From NCBI RefSeq assembly GCF_036059255.1, contig NZ_CP107947.1, positions 806,001-870,000 of the forward strand: a DNA stretch of 64,000 bases, written 5' to 3'. Origin of the DNA: Micromonospora sp. NBC_00389 (GTDB lineage Bacteria > Actinomycetota > Actinomycetes > Mycobacteriales > Micromonosporaceae). Position 1 is the stretch's first letter. Each line of letters opens with the position of its first letter. Under the pieces are notes generated by a model. That model was given only the letters and a program-made list of their open reading frames with translations, searched no databases and was not told where the DNA came from. Shown here in pieces: positions 8,954-17,486 of the stretch. Both the position numbers and the translations under genes were made by a program.

Positions 8954-9721
8954 ATGACCTCTGTCGCCATCGTCACCGGAGCGTCCAGCGGGATCGGCGC
9001 GGCCACCGCCCGCCGGCTCGCCGCCGAGGGTTTCCACGTGCTCGCCGCCGCCCGCCGCCCCGACCGGCTCGCCGACCTGGTCGCCGAGATCACCGCCGCC
9101 GGCGGAAAGGCCACCGCGGTGACCTGCGACATCACCTCGGACGAGTCGGTGGCCGGGCTGGCCGAGGCCGCCGCACGGGCATCCGGGCCGGTGACCCTGC
9201 TGGTCAACAACGCTGGCGGCGCGCGCGGCCTGGAGCCGGTGGAGTCCGGGTCGGTCGCCGACTGGCAGTGGATGTACGACGTCAACGTGCTCGGCACGCT
9301 ACGGGTGACCCAGGCGCTGCTGCCGGCACTGGAGGCGTCGGGCGCCGGCACCATCGTGGTGGTCTCGTCCACCGCCGGCCTGACCGTGTACGAGGGCGGG
9401 GGCGGCTACACCGCCGCGAAGCACGCGCAGACCGCCATCGCCGGCACGCTCCGGCTGGAACTGTGCGGTCGGCCGCTGCGAGTGATCGAGATCGATCCGG
9501 GCATGGTGAAGACCGACGAGTTCGGCCTGGTCCGTTTCGGCGGCGACGCGGAGCGAGCCGCCGCCGTCTACGCCGGGGTGCCCGGGCCGCTGGTCGCCGA
9601 GGACGTGGCCGACTGCATCGCCTGGTGCGCCACCCGCCCGGAGCACGTCAACGTGGACCGGCTGGTGGTCCGGCCGCGGGCGCAGGCTGCCCAGCACAAG
9701 GTGCACCGCGTCGGCCAGTGA
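8954..9721 (+). CDS. SDR-family NAD(P)-dependent oxidoreductase
   Basis: A 255-residue classical short-chain dehydrogenase. It has the cofactor motif TGASSGIG near the N-terminus, LLVNNAGG (NNAG motif), the catalytic Ser in IVVVSSTAG and YTAAK as the YxxxK catalytic pair, followed by IDPGMVKTD. This resembles YdfG-like enzymes that reduce 3-hydroxy acids or small carbonyls, but substrate cannot be told. ATG at 8954 is chosen because the family's N-terminal strand begins there; the frame is open further upstream but without conserved sequence. Its stop codon lies inside the first copy of a direct repeat. Confidence 0.88.
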   Translation: MTSVAIVTGASSGIGAATARRLAAEGFHVLAAARRPDRLADLVAEITAAGGKATAVTCDITSDESVAGLAEAAARASGPVTLLVNNAGGARGLEPVESGSVADWQWMYDVNVLGTLRVTQALLPALEASGAGTIVVVSSTAGLTVYEGGGGYTAAKHAQTAIAGTLRLELCGRPLRVIEIDPGMVKTDEFGLVRFGGDAERAAAVYAGVPGPLVAEDVADCIAWCATRPEHVNVDRLVVRPRAQAAQHKVHRVGQ

Positions 9722-9860
9722 AGCGCGAGGAGTGAGCCGGGCCTGCGAGCCCCGCAGTCGCGAACACGGGGATCGCAGTGAAGCGCGAGGAGTGAGCCGG
9801 GCCTGCGAGCCCCGCAGTCGCGAACGGGGTCGGCAGTGAAGCGCGAGGAGTGAGCCGGGG
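9716..9860. repeat. Direct repeat cluster, about 58-60 bp unit (two full copies plus a partial third)
   Basis: The unit starts CAGTGAAGCGCGAGGAGTGA and continues through GCCGGGCCTGCGAGCCCC and GCAGTCGCGAAC. Copies begin at 9716, 9776 and 9834; spacing is 60 then 58 bp. The third copy keeps only about the first 25 bases and runs into the next gene's ribosome binding site. The first copy supplies the SDR stop codon. Within the unit, GAGGAGTGAG resembles a ribosome binding site followed by GTG. Probably a small dispersed repeat captured between two genes. Confidence 0.85.
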
Positions 9861-9872
9861 CGGGAGGTCGGG

Positions 9873-10673
9873 ATGAGCGGAGCGGCGCGACGCCGGCCGC
9901 TCGGCGTGGTCACCCGGGGCACGACCAACCCGAACCGGCTCCGCCGGGTGGACAACTGGATCGTCGCCACCTGCGCCGACCGACTGCGGGCGGCGGCCGA
10001 CCCCCTGGTGGTCGATCTCGGCTACGGCGCCACCCCGGTGACCGCGGTGGAGCTGCGGGCCCGGCTGGCCGCCGGGGTCCGTCCGGACGTACGACTGGTA
10101 GGGCTGGAGATCGATCCGGCCCGGGTGGCCGCCGCGGCACCGGCCGCCGACCCGCCCGGCCTGACCTTCGCTCGCGGCGGGTTCGAGCTGGCCGGGCTCC
10201 GGCCGGTGCTGGTGCGAGCGTTCAACGTGCTGCGCCAGTACGACGAGAGCGAGGTGCCCGAGGCCTGGCGGACGATGACCGCCGCGCTCGCCCCGGGCGG
10301 GGCGCTCATCGAGGGCACCTGCGACGAGTTGGGCCGGCTCGCCAGCTGGCTGCTGATCGACTCTGACGGCCCCCGGACGCTGACCCTGGCCGCGAAGCTC
10401 GTCACGTTGGGCAGCCCCGCCGAGCTGGCCGAGCGGTTGCCGAAGGCACTGATCCACCGCAACGTCCCCGGTGAACCGGTGCACGATCTGATCCGGGCGT
10501 TGGACGACGCCTGGCAGGCCGCCGCCCCGTACGCCCCCTTCGGCCCCCGCCAGCGCTGGCTACGAGCCGTAACCCAGCTCAAGAGCGCCGACTGGCCCAT
10601 CCTCGACGGCCCGCACCGCTGGCGCCAGGGCGAACTGACCCTCCCCTGGCCCACCATCGCCCCCCGAACCTGA
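9873..10673 (+). CDS. SAM-dependent methyltransferase-like protein
   Basis: A 266-residue protein with a class I methyltransferase core: motif I as VVDLGYGATPVTAVEL (about residues 46-61), an acidic ribose-binding strand VRLVGLEIDPARVAAA, and later FNVLRQYDESEV and APGGALIEGTCDELG. It lacks a readable substrate motif. The glycine-rich loop is GYGATP, slightly off the usual GxGxG, so catalytic activity is probable rather than certain. Start is ATG with GGGAGG 5 nt upstream, directly after the repeat cluster. Confidence 0.75.
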   Translation: MSGAARRRPLGVVTRGTTNPNRLRRVDNWIVATCADRLRAAADPLVVDLGYGATPVTAVELRARLAAGVRPDVRLVGLEIDPARVAAAAPAADPPGLTFARGGFELAGLRPVLVRAFNVLRQYDESEVPEAWRTMTAALAPGGALIEGTCDELGRLASWLLIDSDGPRTLTLAAKLVTLGSPAELAERLPKALIHRNVPGEPVHDLIRALDDAWQAAAPYAPFGPRQRWLRAVTQLKSADWPILDGPHRWRQGELTLPWPTIAPRT

Positions 10674-10761
10674 TCTCGGTCCCCGCACTTTCGCCGCTTT
10701 TGCACCCTCAAGGCCGGTTTGCCCCGTCAGTAAGTGCGAAACCGGCGCTGCCGGAGCGGGA

Positions 10762-11844
10762 TCACACCGTGCAGTTGATGAGGACGGGTTCCGGGTGGAG
10801 GGTTACGCCGAAGCGGGTGTGCACCGTGTCGCGGATGTCGCGGGCCAGGGCGATCAGGTCGGCAGTGTGAGCTGTGCCGGTGCGGTTGGTGAGTGCCAGC
10901 GTGTGCTTGCTGGAGATGGCCACCCCGTCCGGGCCCGGGTGGCCCTTGACGAAGCCGGCCTTGTCGATCAGCCAGGCAGCGCTCACCTTGACCGTGTCGT
11001 CGGCCCCGGGCCAGTGGGGCGGCTCGCCCAGCTCGACGGCGCGCTCCCGGAGCAGCTCGTACGTCGCCCGGTCGAGCACCGGGTTGGTGAAGAAGGAGCC
11101 GACCGAGCGAGTGTCGGGGTCGGTGGCGTCAAGCACCATGCCCTTACCGGCGCGTAGCCGCAGCACGGCCGCCCGGGCGTCCGCCAGCGGCACCCGCTCG
11201 CCCACCTCGACTCCGAGCGCCCGGCCCAGCTCGGCGTAGCGCACCGGGCCGGAGAGTGGGGACCGGGCGAGCCGGAAGTCGACGGAGAGCACCACCCAGC
11301 GGTCCCGGTACTTGAAGATGCTGCCCCGGTAGGCGAACCCGCAGTCGGCGGCGGGGATGAACTGACGGGTGCCCTCGACCCGGTCGTACACCTCGACTCC
11401 GGTGATGGTCTCGGCGACCTCCTGGCCGTACGCGCCGACGTTCTGGATCGGGGTGGCACCGGTTGAGCCGGGGATGCCGGAGAGGCACTCCACGCCGGCC
11501 CAGCCGTTGGCCACCGTGGCGGCGACCAGGTCGTCCCACGGCTCGCCGGCCTCGACCCGTACGGTGACCGACCCGGCGTCCTCGGCGACGACCCGCAGGC
11601 CACCGGAGCGCACCAGGACGACCGTGCCGGGGAAGCCGGCGTCGCCGATCACCACGTTGCTGCCGCCCGCGAGGATCAGGACCGGCTCGTCCGCAGCCTG
11701 CACGGCCCGGATGATCTCGTCGGCACTGCCTGCGGCCACGATGCGCCCGGCCGGCCCGCCCATCCGCAGCGTGGTGTAGCTGGCCAGTGGACCAGGGATG
11801 GCACGATCGGCTTCGGTTGTCGACTGGGCGTAGGCGTCTGACAC
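10762..11844 (-). CDS. murB: UDP-N-acetylenolpyruvoylglucosamine reductase MurB
   Basis: FAD-dependent enzyme that makes UDP-MurNAc for peptidoglycan. The 360-residue product has the FAD-binding segments ILAGGSNVVIGDAGF and GIPGSTGATPIQNVGAYGQE, the catalytic Ser in SVGSFFTNPV, and the C-terminal Glu in LHPEPVLI. Length and the YGQE segment fit the type I (E. coli-like) form. Start is GTG 11842-11844 (VSDAYAQ) because AAGG lies 8 nt upstream; the frame stays open far upstream but over the divergent neighbour. The gene is apart from any mur/fts cluster here. Confidence 0.93.
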   Translation of the reverse strand: MSDAYAQSTTEADRAIPGPLASYTTLRMGGPAGRIVAAGSADEIIRAVQAADEPVLILAGGSNVVIGDAGFPGTVVLVRSGGLRVVAEDAGSVTVRVEAGEPWDDLVAATVANGWAGVECLSGIPGSTGATPIQNVGAYGQEVAETITGVEVYDRVEGTRQFIPAADCGFAYRGSIFKYRDRWVVLSVDFRLARSPLSGPVRYAELGRALGVEVGERVPLADARAAVLRLRAGKGMVLDATDPDTRSVGSFFTNPVLDRATYELLRERAVELGEPPHWPGADDTVKVSAAWLIDKAGFVKGHPGPDGVAISSKHTLALTNRTGTAHTADLIALARDIRDTVHTRFGVTLHPEPVLINCTV

Positions 11845-11913
11845 GTCTTTCACCTTAGGCTGAGGGGTAGCCGCGGCACCCACTGGTGGCCCGGCACCCC
11901 CGGGAGGATGGCG

Positions 11914-12687
11914 ATGAGCAGACTGCACGGCAGCAAGGATTTCTGGATCGGGGCGCTCCGAACGGAGGGCCCGGCCTTCGCCGCAGCGGTGGCCGAGGCA
12001 CCGCCGGAGACACCGGTGCTGTCTTGTCCCGGCTGGACGGTCAACGATCTCACGCTGCACCTCGCCGGCATCTACCACTGGGTTTATTCGTTCGCCGGCT
12101 CCGGCGTGACCACCGCGCCGGCCCCCCGGGTCCAGGTCGAGGCGGACCGGGCCGAGGCGGCCCGGGGTCTGAGCGCTCTCCCGTTCTGGCAGCAGGGGTA
12201 CGACCAGCTGATGACCCTCTTCGACGGGCTCGACCCGGAGACCCCGGCGTGGAACTGGGCTCCGCAGCCGAAGAAGGCCGGCTTCTGGCCGCGCCGGATG
12301 GCACACGAGACGGCGGTACACCGCTGGGATGCCCAGCTCGCCATCGGAGCCGGTGACCCGGTCGAGGCGAAGCTGGCCGCCGACGGCGTGAGCGAGGTGC
12401 TGGACACCTGGTTGCCCGCGGGCCGGCGGCAGGTGCCGGGCGACTGGCACGGGGTGGTGCAGCTCTCCGCGGTCGACGCGGCCCAGGTGTGGTATCTGCG
12501 GCTGCGCGGCCAGGGGGTGGCGCTGCTCGACACCTCGACCATCTTCGACCACGACGACCATCACGCCCGGGCGCAGGTCAGCGGCAACGCGAGCGACCTG
12601 CTGCTGGCGCTCTGGGGCCGGGTCAGCTTCGAGACGCTGGACGTCAGCGGCGACCGGACCCTGCTCGACGGCCTGCGCACCGACTGA
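11914..12687 (+). CDS. Mycothiol-dependent maleylpyruvate isomerase-family protein
   Basis: A 257-residue protein of the TIGR03083/DinB-like family, whose members use mycothiol as cofactor or are S-transferases. The N-terminal helical domain carries CPGWTVNDLTLHLAG, with the first metal-ligand His, and RRMAHETAVHRWDAQ, with two more His. A C-terminal MDMPI_C-type domain follows from about residue 170. Specific substrate unknown. I choose ATG 11914 because GGGAGG ends 6 nt before it, while ATG 11908 abuts that site. It is divergent from murB. Confidence 0.8.
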   Translation: MSRLHGSKDFWIGALRTEGPAFAAAVAEAPPETPVLSCPGWTVNDLTLHLAGIYHWVYSFAGSGVTTAPAPRVQVEADRAEAARGLSALPFWQQGYDQLMTLFDGLDPETPAWNWAPQPKKAGFWPRRMAHETAVHRWDAQLAIGAGDPVEAKLAADGVSEVLDTWLPAGRRQVPGDWHGVVQLSAVDAAQVWYLRLRGQGVALLDTSTIFDHDDHHARAQVSGNASDLLLALWGRVSFETLDVSGDRTLLDGLRTD

Positions 12688-12707
12688 CCGCCACCCGGCC
12701 CGCACGT

Positions 12708-12740
12708 CGAGGGCGTCACCCCACGGGGGTGGCGCCCTCG
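12708..12740. terminator. Hairpin terminator after the MDMPI-family gene
   Basis: CGAGGGCGTCACCCC pairs with GGGGTGGCGCCCTCG across a short loop with one G:T-type mismatch. It separates the MDMPI-family gene from the sugar operon promoter. Confidence 0.7.
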
Positions 12741-12775
12741 TTGGCGTCAATGTCTCGGTAACGAATGAAAACCGG

Positions 12776-12787
12776 GAGAGCGCTCTC
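12776..12787. promoter_or_regulatory. LacI-family operator 1 (upstream)
   Basis: Perfect 12-bp palindrome GAGAGCGCTCTC, abutting the -35 hexamer. Its central CG dyad is typical of LacI/GalR-family operators. Probable ligand is the LacI-type regulator at 17487-18494. Confidence 0.8.
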
Positions 12788-12816
12788 TTGACAGCGCGGA
12801 AACGACCCAGCACCCT
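12788..12816 (+). promoter_or_regulatory. Sugar operon promoter
   Basis: TTGACA at 12788-12793, a 17-bp spacer and CACCCT at 12811-12816 as a weak -10. The promoter is enclosed by two identical operators, so bound repressor would block polymerase directly. Confidence 0.6.
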
Positions 12817-12822
12817 GTCCGT

Positions 12823-12834
12823 GAGAGCGCTCTC
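12823..12834. promoter_or_regulatory. LacI-family operator 2 (near transcription start)
   Basis: Second perfect GAGAGCGCTCTC palindrome, identical to operator 1 and 47 bp from it centre to centre. It lies just after the -10, over the expected transcription start. Confidence 0.8.
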
Positions 12835-12881
12835 CCAGCCACTTGCCACCACCCGATCACCTTGAGAGGGGTCCGAATCCC

Positions 12882-14189
12882 ATGGCTGTCTTCCCGCGCC
12901 GCCGCCTCGCCGCGGTGGCCCTCGCCGCCGCCACCGCCCTGCTCGCCACCGCCGGCTGCGGCGGCGCCGACGAGGCGGACGGGGACGGACCGGTCACGCT
13001 GACCGTCGACGTCTTCGGCCAGTTCGGCTACGAGCAGCTCTACCAGGAGTACATGAGCGCGCACCCCGACGTGAAGATCGTCGAGCGCGGTGCCGGCACC
13101 AACCTCGACGAGTACTCGCCGAAGCTGACCCAGTGGCTCGCCGCCGGCCGGGGGGCCGGCGATGTGGTGGCCATCGAGGAAGGCCTGATGGTCGAGTACA
13201 AGGCCAACCCCGGCAACTTCGTCAACCTGCTGGATCACGGCGCCGCCGACCTCAAGGGCAACTTCCTCGAATGGAAGTGGAACGCGGGGCTGACCGCCGA
13301 CGGCAAGCAGCTGATCGGCCTCGGCACCGACGTCGGCGGCATCGCCATCTGCTACCGCTCGGATCTCTTCGCCAAGGCCGGCCTGCCCACCGAACGGGAC
13401 GAGGTCTCCAAGCTCTGGCCGACCTGGCAGGACTACATCGCCACCGGGGAACGGTTCGTCGCGGCGAAGACCGGGGCGTCGTTCCTCGACGCGGCAACCA
13501 ACACCTTCAACACCATCCTGCTGCAGACCGCCGGCAACACGACCGGGTACAGCTATTACGACACCAGCGGCAACGTCGTCGTCGACAGCAACCCGGCGGT
13601 ACGACAGGCCTGGGACACCACGATGGACATCATCGACTCTGGCCTCTCCGGAAAGTACGGCTCCTGGTCCGAGGAGTGGGTTTCCGCCTTCAAACAGTCG
13701 AAGTTCGCCACCATCGCCTGCCCCGCCTGGATGACCGGGGTCATCGAGAGCAACGCCGGCCCGACCGCCCAGGGCAAGTGGGACATCGCCCGGGTGCCCG
13801 GCAACGGCGGCAACTGGGGCGGGTCACACCTCGCCGTGCCCAAGCAGAGCAAGCACCAGGCCGAGGCGATCGAGCTGGCCAAGTTCCTGACCAGCGCCAA
13901 GGGCCAGATCGGCGCGTTCAAGGCCAAGGGCCCGCTGCCCTCCTCGCCACAGGCGCTCGACGATCCGGCGATCACCGGCGCGACCAACGCGTACTTCACC
14001 GGGGCACCGGTCGGCGCCATCTTCGGCACCGGCGCGAAGAGCCTGAAGCCGGTCTACATGGGCCCGAAGAACCAGGCCGTCCGCACCGAGGTGGAGAACG
14101 CCGTACGGACCGTGGAGCTGGGGCAGCGCAACCCCGGGCAGGGCTGGACCGACGCGGTGGCCAACGCGAAGAAGGCCGCCGCCAAGTAG
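12882..14189 (+). CDS. Sugar ABC transporter substrate-binding lipoprotein
   Basis: A 435-residue extracytoplasmic binding protein of family 1. The signal peptide begins MAVFPRRRLAAVALAA and ends in the lipobox ATAGC (Cys about residue 26), so the mature protein is lipid-anchored. The fold is recognisable from LTVDVFGQFGYEQL, TQWLAAGRGAGDVVAIEEG and WDIARVPGNGGNWGGSHLAV. The operon context (GH1 glucosidase, LacI regulator) suggests cellobiose or another beta-glucoside, as for Streptomyces CebE; this is inferred. Start ATG 12882 has GAGAGGGG upstream. Confidence 0.9.
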   Translation: MAVFPRRRLAAVALAAATALLATAGCGGADEADGDGPVTLTVDVFGQFGYEQLYQEYMSAHPDVKIVERGAGTNLDEYSPKLTQWLAAGRGAGDVVAIEEGLMVEYKANPGNFVNLLDHGAADLKGNFLEWKWNAGLTADGKQLIGLGTDVGGIAICYRSDLFAKAGLPTERDEVSKLWPTWQDYIATGERFVAAKTGASFLDAATNTFNTILLQTAGNTTGYSYYDTSGNVVVDSNPAVRQAWDTTMDIIDSGLSGKYGSWSEEWVSAFKQSKFATIACPAWMTGVIESNAGPTAQGKWDIARVPGNGGNWGGSHLAVPKQSKHQAEAIELAKFLTSAKGQIGAFKAKGPLPSSPQALDDPAITGATNAYFTGAPVGAIFGTGAKSLKPVYMGPKNQAVRTEVENAVRTVELGQRNPGQGWTDAVANAKKAAAK

Positions 14190-14200
14190 CCAGACCCAGC

Positions 14201-14238
14201 GTGCGGGCGGGCTCCGGCTGCCGGAGTCCCGCCCGCAC
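14201..14238 (+). other. Intercistronic stem-loop between binding protein and permease
   Basis: GTGCGGGCGGGCTCCGG pairs with CCGGAGTCCCGCCCGCAC, a 17-bp stem with one bulged T and a 3-nt loop. It lies inside the operon and has no T tract. Such stems usually protect the upstream message or partly terminate, giving more binding protein than permease. Confidence 0.7.
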
Positions 14239-14258
14239 CGCGAAAGGAGCTCCCGGGC

Positions 14259-15257
14259 ATGACCGTCCAGCTCGACGCCCGCCCGCCGGCCGCACCGACG
14301 CCCGGCAGCCGCCGCCGATCGTCGGGTCGACTCACCCGACTCGACACCCGCTACTCCCCGTACCTCTACATCGCCCCGTTCTTCCTGCTCTTCGCGGTCT
14401 TCGGGGTCTACCCGCTGGCGTACACCTTCTGGGTCTCGCTGCACGACTGGGACCTGCTCGGCACCGACCACCCGTTCGTCGGCGCGGCGAACTACACCCA
14501 ACTTCTGGCCGACGCCGACTTCTGGCACGCGGTGGTCAACACGCTGGGCATCTTCGTCATCTCCACCGTCCCGCAACTGCTCGCCGCGCTCTGGCTGGCC
14601 AACCTGCTCAACCGAGGGCTGCGGGCCCGTACCGGCTGGCGGATGGCGGTGCTCGTCCCCAACGTGACCTCCACCGCCGCCGTGGCGATCGTGTTCGGGG
14701 TGCTCTTCGGCCGCGAGTTCGGCATGATCAACTGGATGCTCGACCTGGTCGGGGTCGACCCGGTGGCCTGGAAATCCGACCGGGTCGCCTCCTGGGTGGC
14801 CATCTCCGCCATGGTCGACTGGCGGTGGACCGGCTACAACGCGCTGATCCTCCTGGCTGCGATGCAGGCCATCCCCCGCGACCTGTACGAATCGGCGGCG
14901 ATCGACGGCGCCAACCGGGTCCGGCAGTTCTGGGCGATCACCGTGCCGCTGCTCAAGCCGACGATCATCTTCTGCGTCATCATCTCCACCATCGGCGGGT
15001 TGCAGCTCTTCACCGAGCCCCGGCTGTTCCACTCCGGCACCAACCCGATCCGGGGCGGATCGCTCCGGGAGTCGCAGACCGTGACCATGTACATGTTCGA
15101 GAACGCCTTCGCACCGCACTACAACTTCGGGTACGGCTCGGCCGTGGCCTGGCTGCTCTTCGCGCTCATCGCGATCGTGGCGGCGGTCAACGTGCTGGTC
15201 CTGCGCCGGATGGGCGGCGGATCGGGACCCGGTCCCGGGAAGGGAGCGGCTCGATGA
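14259..15257 (+). CDS. Sugar ABC transporter permease (MalF/CebF type)
   Basis: A 332-residue inner-membrane permease with a positively charged N-terminus and six predicted helices, the first at PYLYIAPFFLLFAVFGVYPL. The EAA loop that contacts the ATPase reads ESAAIDGANRVRQFWAITVP. Start ATG with AAAGGAG upstream; its stop overlaps the next gene's ATG (ATGA). No ATPase gene lies in the operon, so it probably shares an MsiK-like ATPase encoded elsewhere, as in Streptomyces. Confidence 0.92.
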   Translation: MTVQLDARPPAAPTPGSRRRSSGRLTRLDTRYSPYLYIAPFFLLFAVFGVYPLAYTFWVSLHDWDLLGTDHPFVGAANYTQLLADADFWHAVVNTLGIFVISTVPQLLAALWLANLLNRGLRARTGWRMAVLVPNVTSTAAVAIVFGVLFGREFGMINWMLDLVGVDPVAWKSDRVASWVAISAMVDWRWTGYNALILLAAMQAIPRDLYESAAIDGANRVRQFWAITVPLLKPTIIFCVIISTIGGLQLFTEPRLFHSGTNPIRGGSLRESQTVTMYMFENAFAPHYNFGYGSAVAWLLFALIAIVAAVNVLVLRRMGGGSGPGPGKGAAR

Positions 15258-16087
15258 GCCGGCTCTGGCGGGCCAGCCCGCTGACGTACCTGGCCCTGGT
15301 GATCGCCGCTGGGATGTCGGTCTTTCCGATCTGGTGGATGTTCGTGGTGGCCAGCCGGTCCAGCGACGCGATGGGTCAACTGCCGCCGCCGATGACCCCC
15401 GGCGGCAACCTGGGAGCCAACATCGCCCGGCTGTTCGACAACACCGACGCGTACTTCCTGACCGGCCTGATCAACTCGACGATCGTGGCCTGCACGGTGA
15501 CCGTCTCCGTGGTGTTCTTCGCCAGCCTGGCCGGCTTCGCCTTCGCGAAGCTACGGTTCCGTGGCCGCAACGCGCTGCTGTTGGCGATCATCGCGACCAT
15601 GATGGTGCCGACCCAGCTCGGCGTGATCCCGCTGTACATGTTGATGACCCGGCTGCAGTGGAACGACCGACTGCCCGCGGTGATCGTGCCGGCACTGGTC
15701 ACCGGGTTCGGGGTCTTCATGATGCGGCAGTACGCCGGACAGGCGGTCAGCGACGAGCTGATCGAGGCCGCCCGGATGGACGGCTGCGGCACGGCCCGGA
15801 TCTGGTGGCACGTGGTGGTGCCCGCGCTGCGACCGGCCGCCGCCGTGCTCGGCCTGCTCACGTTCATGACCACCTGGAACGACTTCCTGTGGCCGTACGC
15901 TGTGCTGAACGACCCGGCGAACCCGACCGTTCAGCTCTCCCTGCGGGCGCTGTCAGACGGGTACTACCAGGACATGTCGCAGGTGTTCACCGGGACGGCC
16001 ATCGCGACGCTGCCCCTGCTGCTGGTCTTCGTGCTGTTCGGCCGGCAGATCATCGGCGGGATCATGGAAGGTGCGGTCAAGGCGTGA
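15254..16087 (+). CDS. Sugar ABC transporter permease (MalG/CebG type)
   Basis: A 277-residue second permease with six helices, first at LTYLALVIAAGMSVFPIWWM. The EAA loop is EAARMDGCGTARIWWHVVVP. It forms the transmembrane pore with the preceding permease. The ATG overlaps the upstream stop by 4 nt and its own stop overlaps the GTG of the glucosidase gene, so translation is probably coupled along the operon. Confidence 0.92.
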   Translation: MSRLWRASPLTYLALVIAAGMSVFPIWWMFVVASRSSDAMGQLPPPMTPGGNLGANIARLFDNTDAYFLTGLINSTIVACTVTVSVVFFASLAGFAFAKLRFRGRNALLLAIIATMMVPTQLGVIPLYMLMTRLQWNDRLPAVIVPALVTGFGVFMMRQYAGQAVSDELIEAARMDGCGTARIWWHVVVPALRPAAAVLGLLTFMTTWNDFLWPYAVLNDPANPTVQLSLRALSDGYYQDMSQVFTGTAIATLPLLLVFVLFGRQIIGGIMEGAVKA

Positions 16088-17466
16088 ATGAACTCCGGTT
16101 TCCCGAGCACTTCCTCTGGGGAGCGGCCACCGCCGCGTACCAGATCGAGGGCGCGGCCCGCGACGACGGACGCGGCCCGTCCATCTGGGACACCTTCAGC
16201 CGCACACCGGGAAAGGTGTACCAGGGCCACACCGGCGACGTCGCCTGCGACCACTACCACCGGTACGCCGACGACGTGGCGCTGATGGCCGAGCTGGGGC
16301 TGCGGGCGTACCGGTTCTCGGTCGCCTGGCCACGGATCCAGCCGGACGGCACCGGCCCGGTCAACCCGCGCGGCCTGGACTTCTACGACCGGCTCACCGA
16401 CACGCTGCTCGACCGGGGGATCGACCCGATCGTCACCCTCTACCACTGGGACCTGCCGCAGACCCTGGGCGACCGGGGCGGCTGGACCAACCGGGACACC
16501 GCCGAGCACTTCGCCACGTACGCCACGGCGATGTACGCCCGGCTCGGCGATCGGGTGGATGTCTGGACCACGCTGAACGAGCCGTGGTGCTCGGCCTACC
16601 TCGGCTACGGCAACGGGGTGCACGCCCCGGGCGAGCAGGACCCGGCGGCGGCCTTCACCGCCGTACACCATCTGCTGCTCGGGCACGGCCTGGCGGCGCG
16701 GGCGCTGCGGGCGGCCGGCGCACGCAGCGTGGGCATCACCCTCAATCCGGCCGACGTGCGGCCGGCCGATCCGCAGAGCGCCGCCGACGCCGCGGCGGTC
16801 CGCCTGGTCGACGGCCTGCACAACCGGATCTTCCTCGACCCGCTGTTGGCCGGTGGCTACCCGGACGACGTGCGGGAGCACGTGGCGCGGATCGTCGAGC
16901 CGACGTTCATCCGGGACGGCGACGAGAAGCTGATCGCCGCCCCGATCGACCTCCTCGGGATCAACTACTACCAGCCCAGCTACGTCGCCGGTCGGCCCGA
17001 CGGCGCTGGCGGCGGCGGTGCGTACCCGGGCACCGAGGGCGCGGTGCAGTTCCTGCCGCCGGCCGGGCCGCTCACCGACATGGACTGGATGATCGAGCCG
17101 GCCGGGCTGACCCGGCTGCTGGAACGGATCGCCACCGACTACCCCGGGGTGCCGCTGCTGATCACCGAGAACGGCGCGGCGTTCCCCGACAAGCCGGGCG
17201 CCGACTCGCCCGACGGGCCGGGGCAGGTGATCGACACCGACCGGATCGCCTACCTCGACGGGCACCTGCGTGCCGCACACGAGGCGATCTCCCGGGGCGT
17301 GGACCTGCGCGGCTATCTCGTATGGTCATTCCTGGACAACTTCGAGTGGGCGGAGGGCTACCGCAAGCGGTTCGGGATCGTGCACGTCGACTACCTGACC
17401 CAGCGGCGCACACCGAAGGCCAGCGCCCGGTGGTACCAGGAGGTGATCTCCCGGAACGGGCTGTGA
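16084..17466 (+). CDS. GH1 family beta-glucosidase
   Basis: A 460-residue cytoplasmic enzyme that hydrolyses imported beta-glucosides. It has the N-terminal GH1 signature FLWGAATAAYQIEGA, the acid/base Glu in TTLNEPWC (about residue 165), the nucleophile in LITENGAAF (about residue 361) and WSFLDNFEWAEGY near the end. No signal peptide. Start is GTG 16084 with 4-nt overlap (GTGA) with the permease stop. With the transporter and LacI gene it forms a self-contained beta-glucoside use operon. Confidence 0.95.
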   Translation: MNELRFPEHFLWGAATAAYQIEGAARDDGRGPSIWDTFSRTPGKVYQGHTGDVACDHYHRYADDVALMAELGLRAYRFSVAWPRIQPDGTGPVNPRGLDFYDRLTDTLLDRGIDPIVTLYHWDLPQTLGDRGGWTNRDTAEHFATYATAMYARLGDRVDVWTTLNEPWCSAYLGYGNGVHAPGEQDPAAAFTAVHHLLLGHGLAARALRAAGARSVGITLNPADVRPADPQSAADAAAVRLVDGLHNRIFLDPLLAGGYPDDVREHVARIVEPTFIRDGDEKLIAAPIDLLGINYYQPSYVAGRPDGAGGGGAYPGTEGAVQFLPPAGPLTDMDWMIEPAGLTRLLERIATDYPGVPLLITENGAAFPDKPGADSPDGPGQVIDTDRIAYLDGHLRAAHEAISRGVDLRGYLVWSFLDNFEWAEGYRKRFGIVHVDYLTQRRTPKASARWYQEVISRNGL

Positions 17467-17486
17467 CGAGCGGGGGGGAAGGCGCT

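Noticed and set aside
10684..10738. CGCACTT...AAGTGCG inverted repeat after the methyltransferase-like gene
   Set aside because: Only 7-bp arms with a 41-bp spacer; too weak to call a terminator or an element without a fold calculation.
12755..12772. GGTAACGAATGAAAAC as a GlnR box
   Set aside because: Spacing between the half-sites (4 instead of 6 bp) does not fit the GlnR consensus, and the operon already has clear LacI operators.
10762..12852. A single 696-codon frame covering murB and more
   Set aside because: Only the last 360 codons match MurB; the rest runs antisense through the MDMPI-family gene and has no recognisable domain.
13133..16087. A 984-codon frame that ends in the second permease
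   Set aside because: The upstream two thirds is an alternative frame of the binding protein and first permease genes; the true gene begins at ATG 15254.
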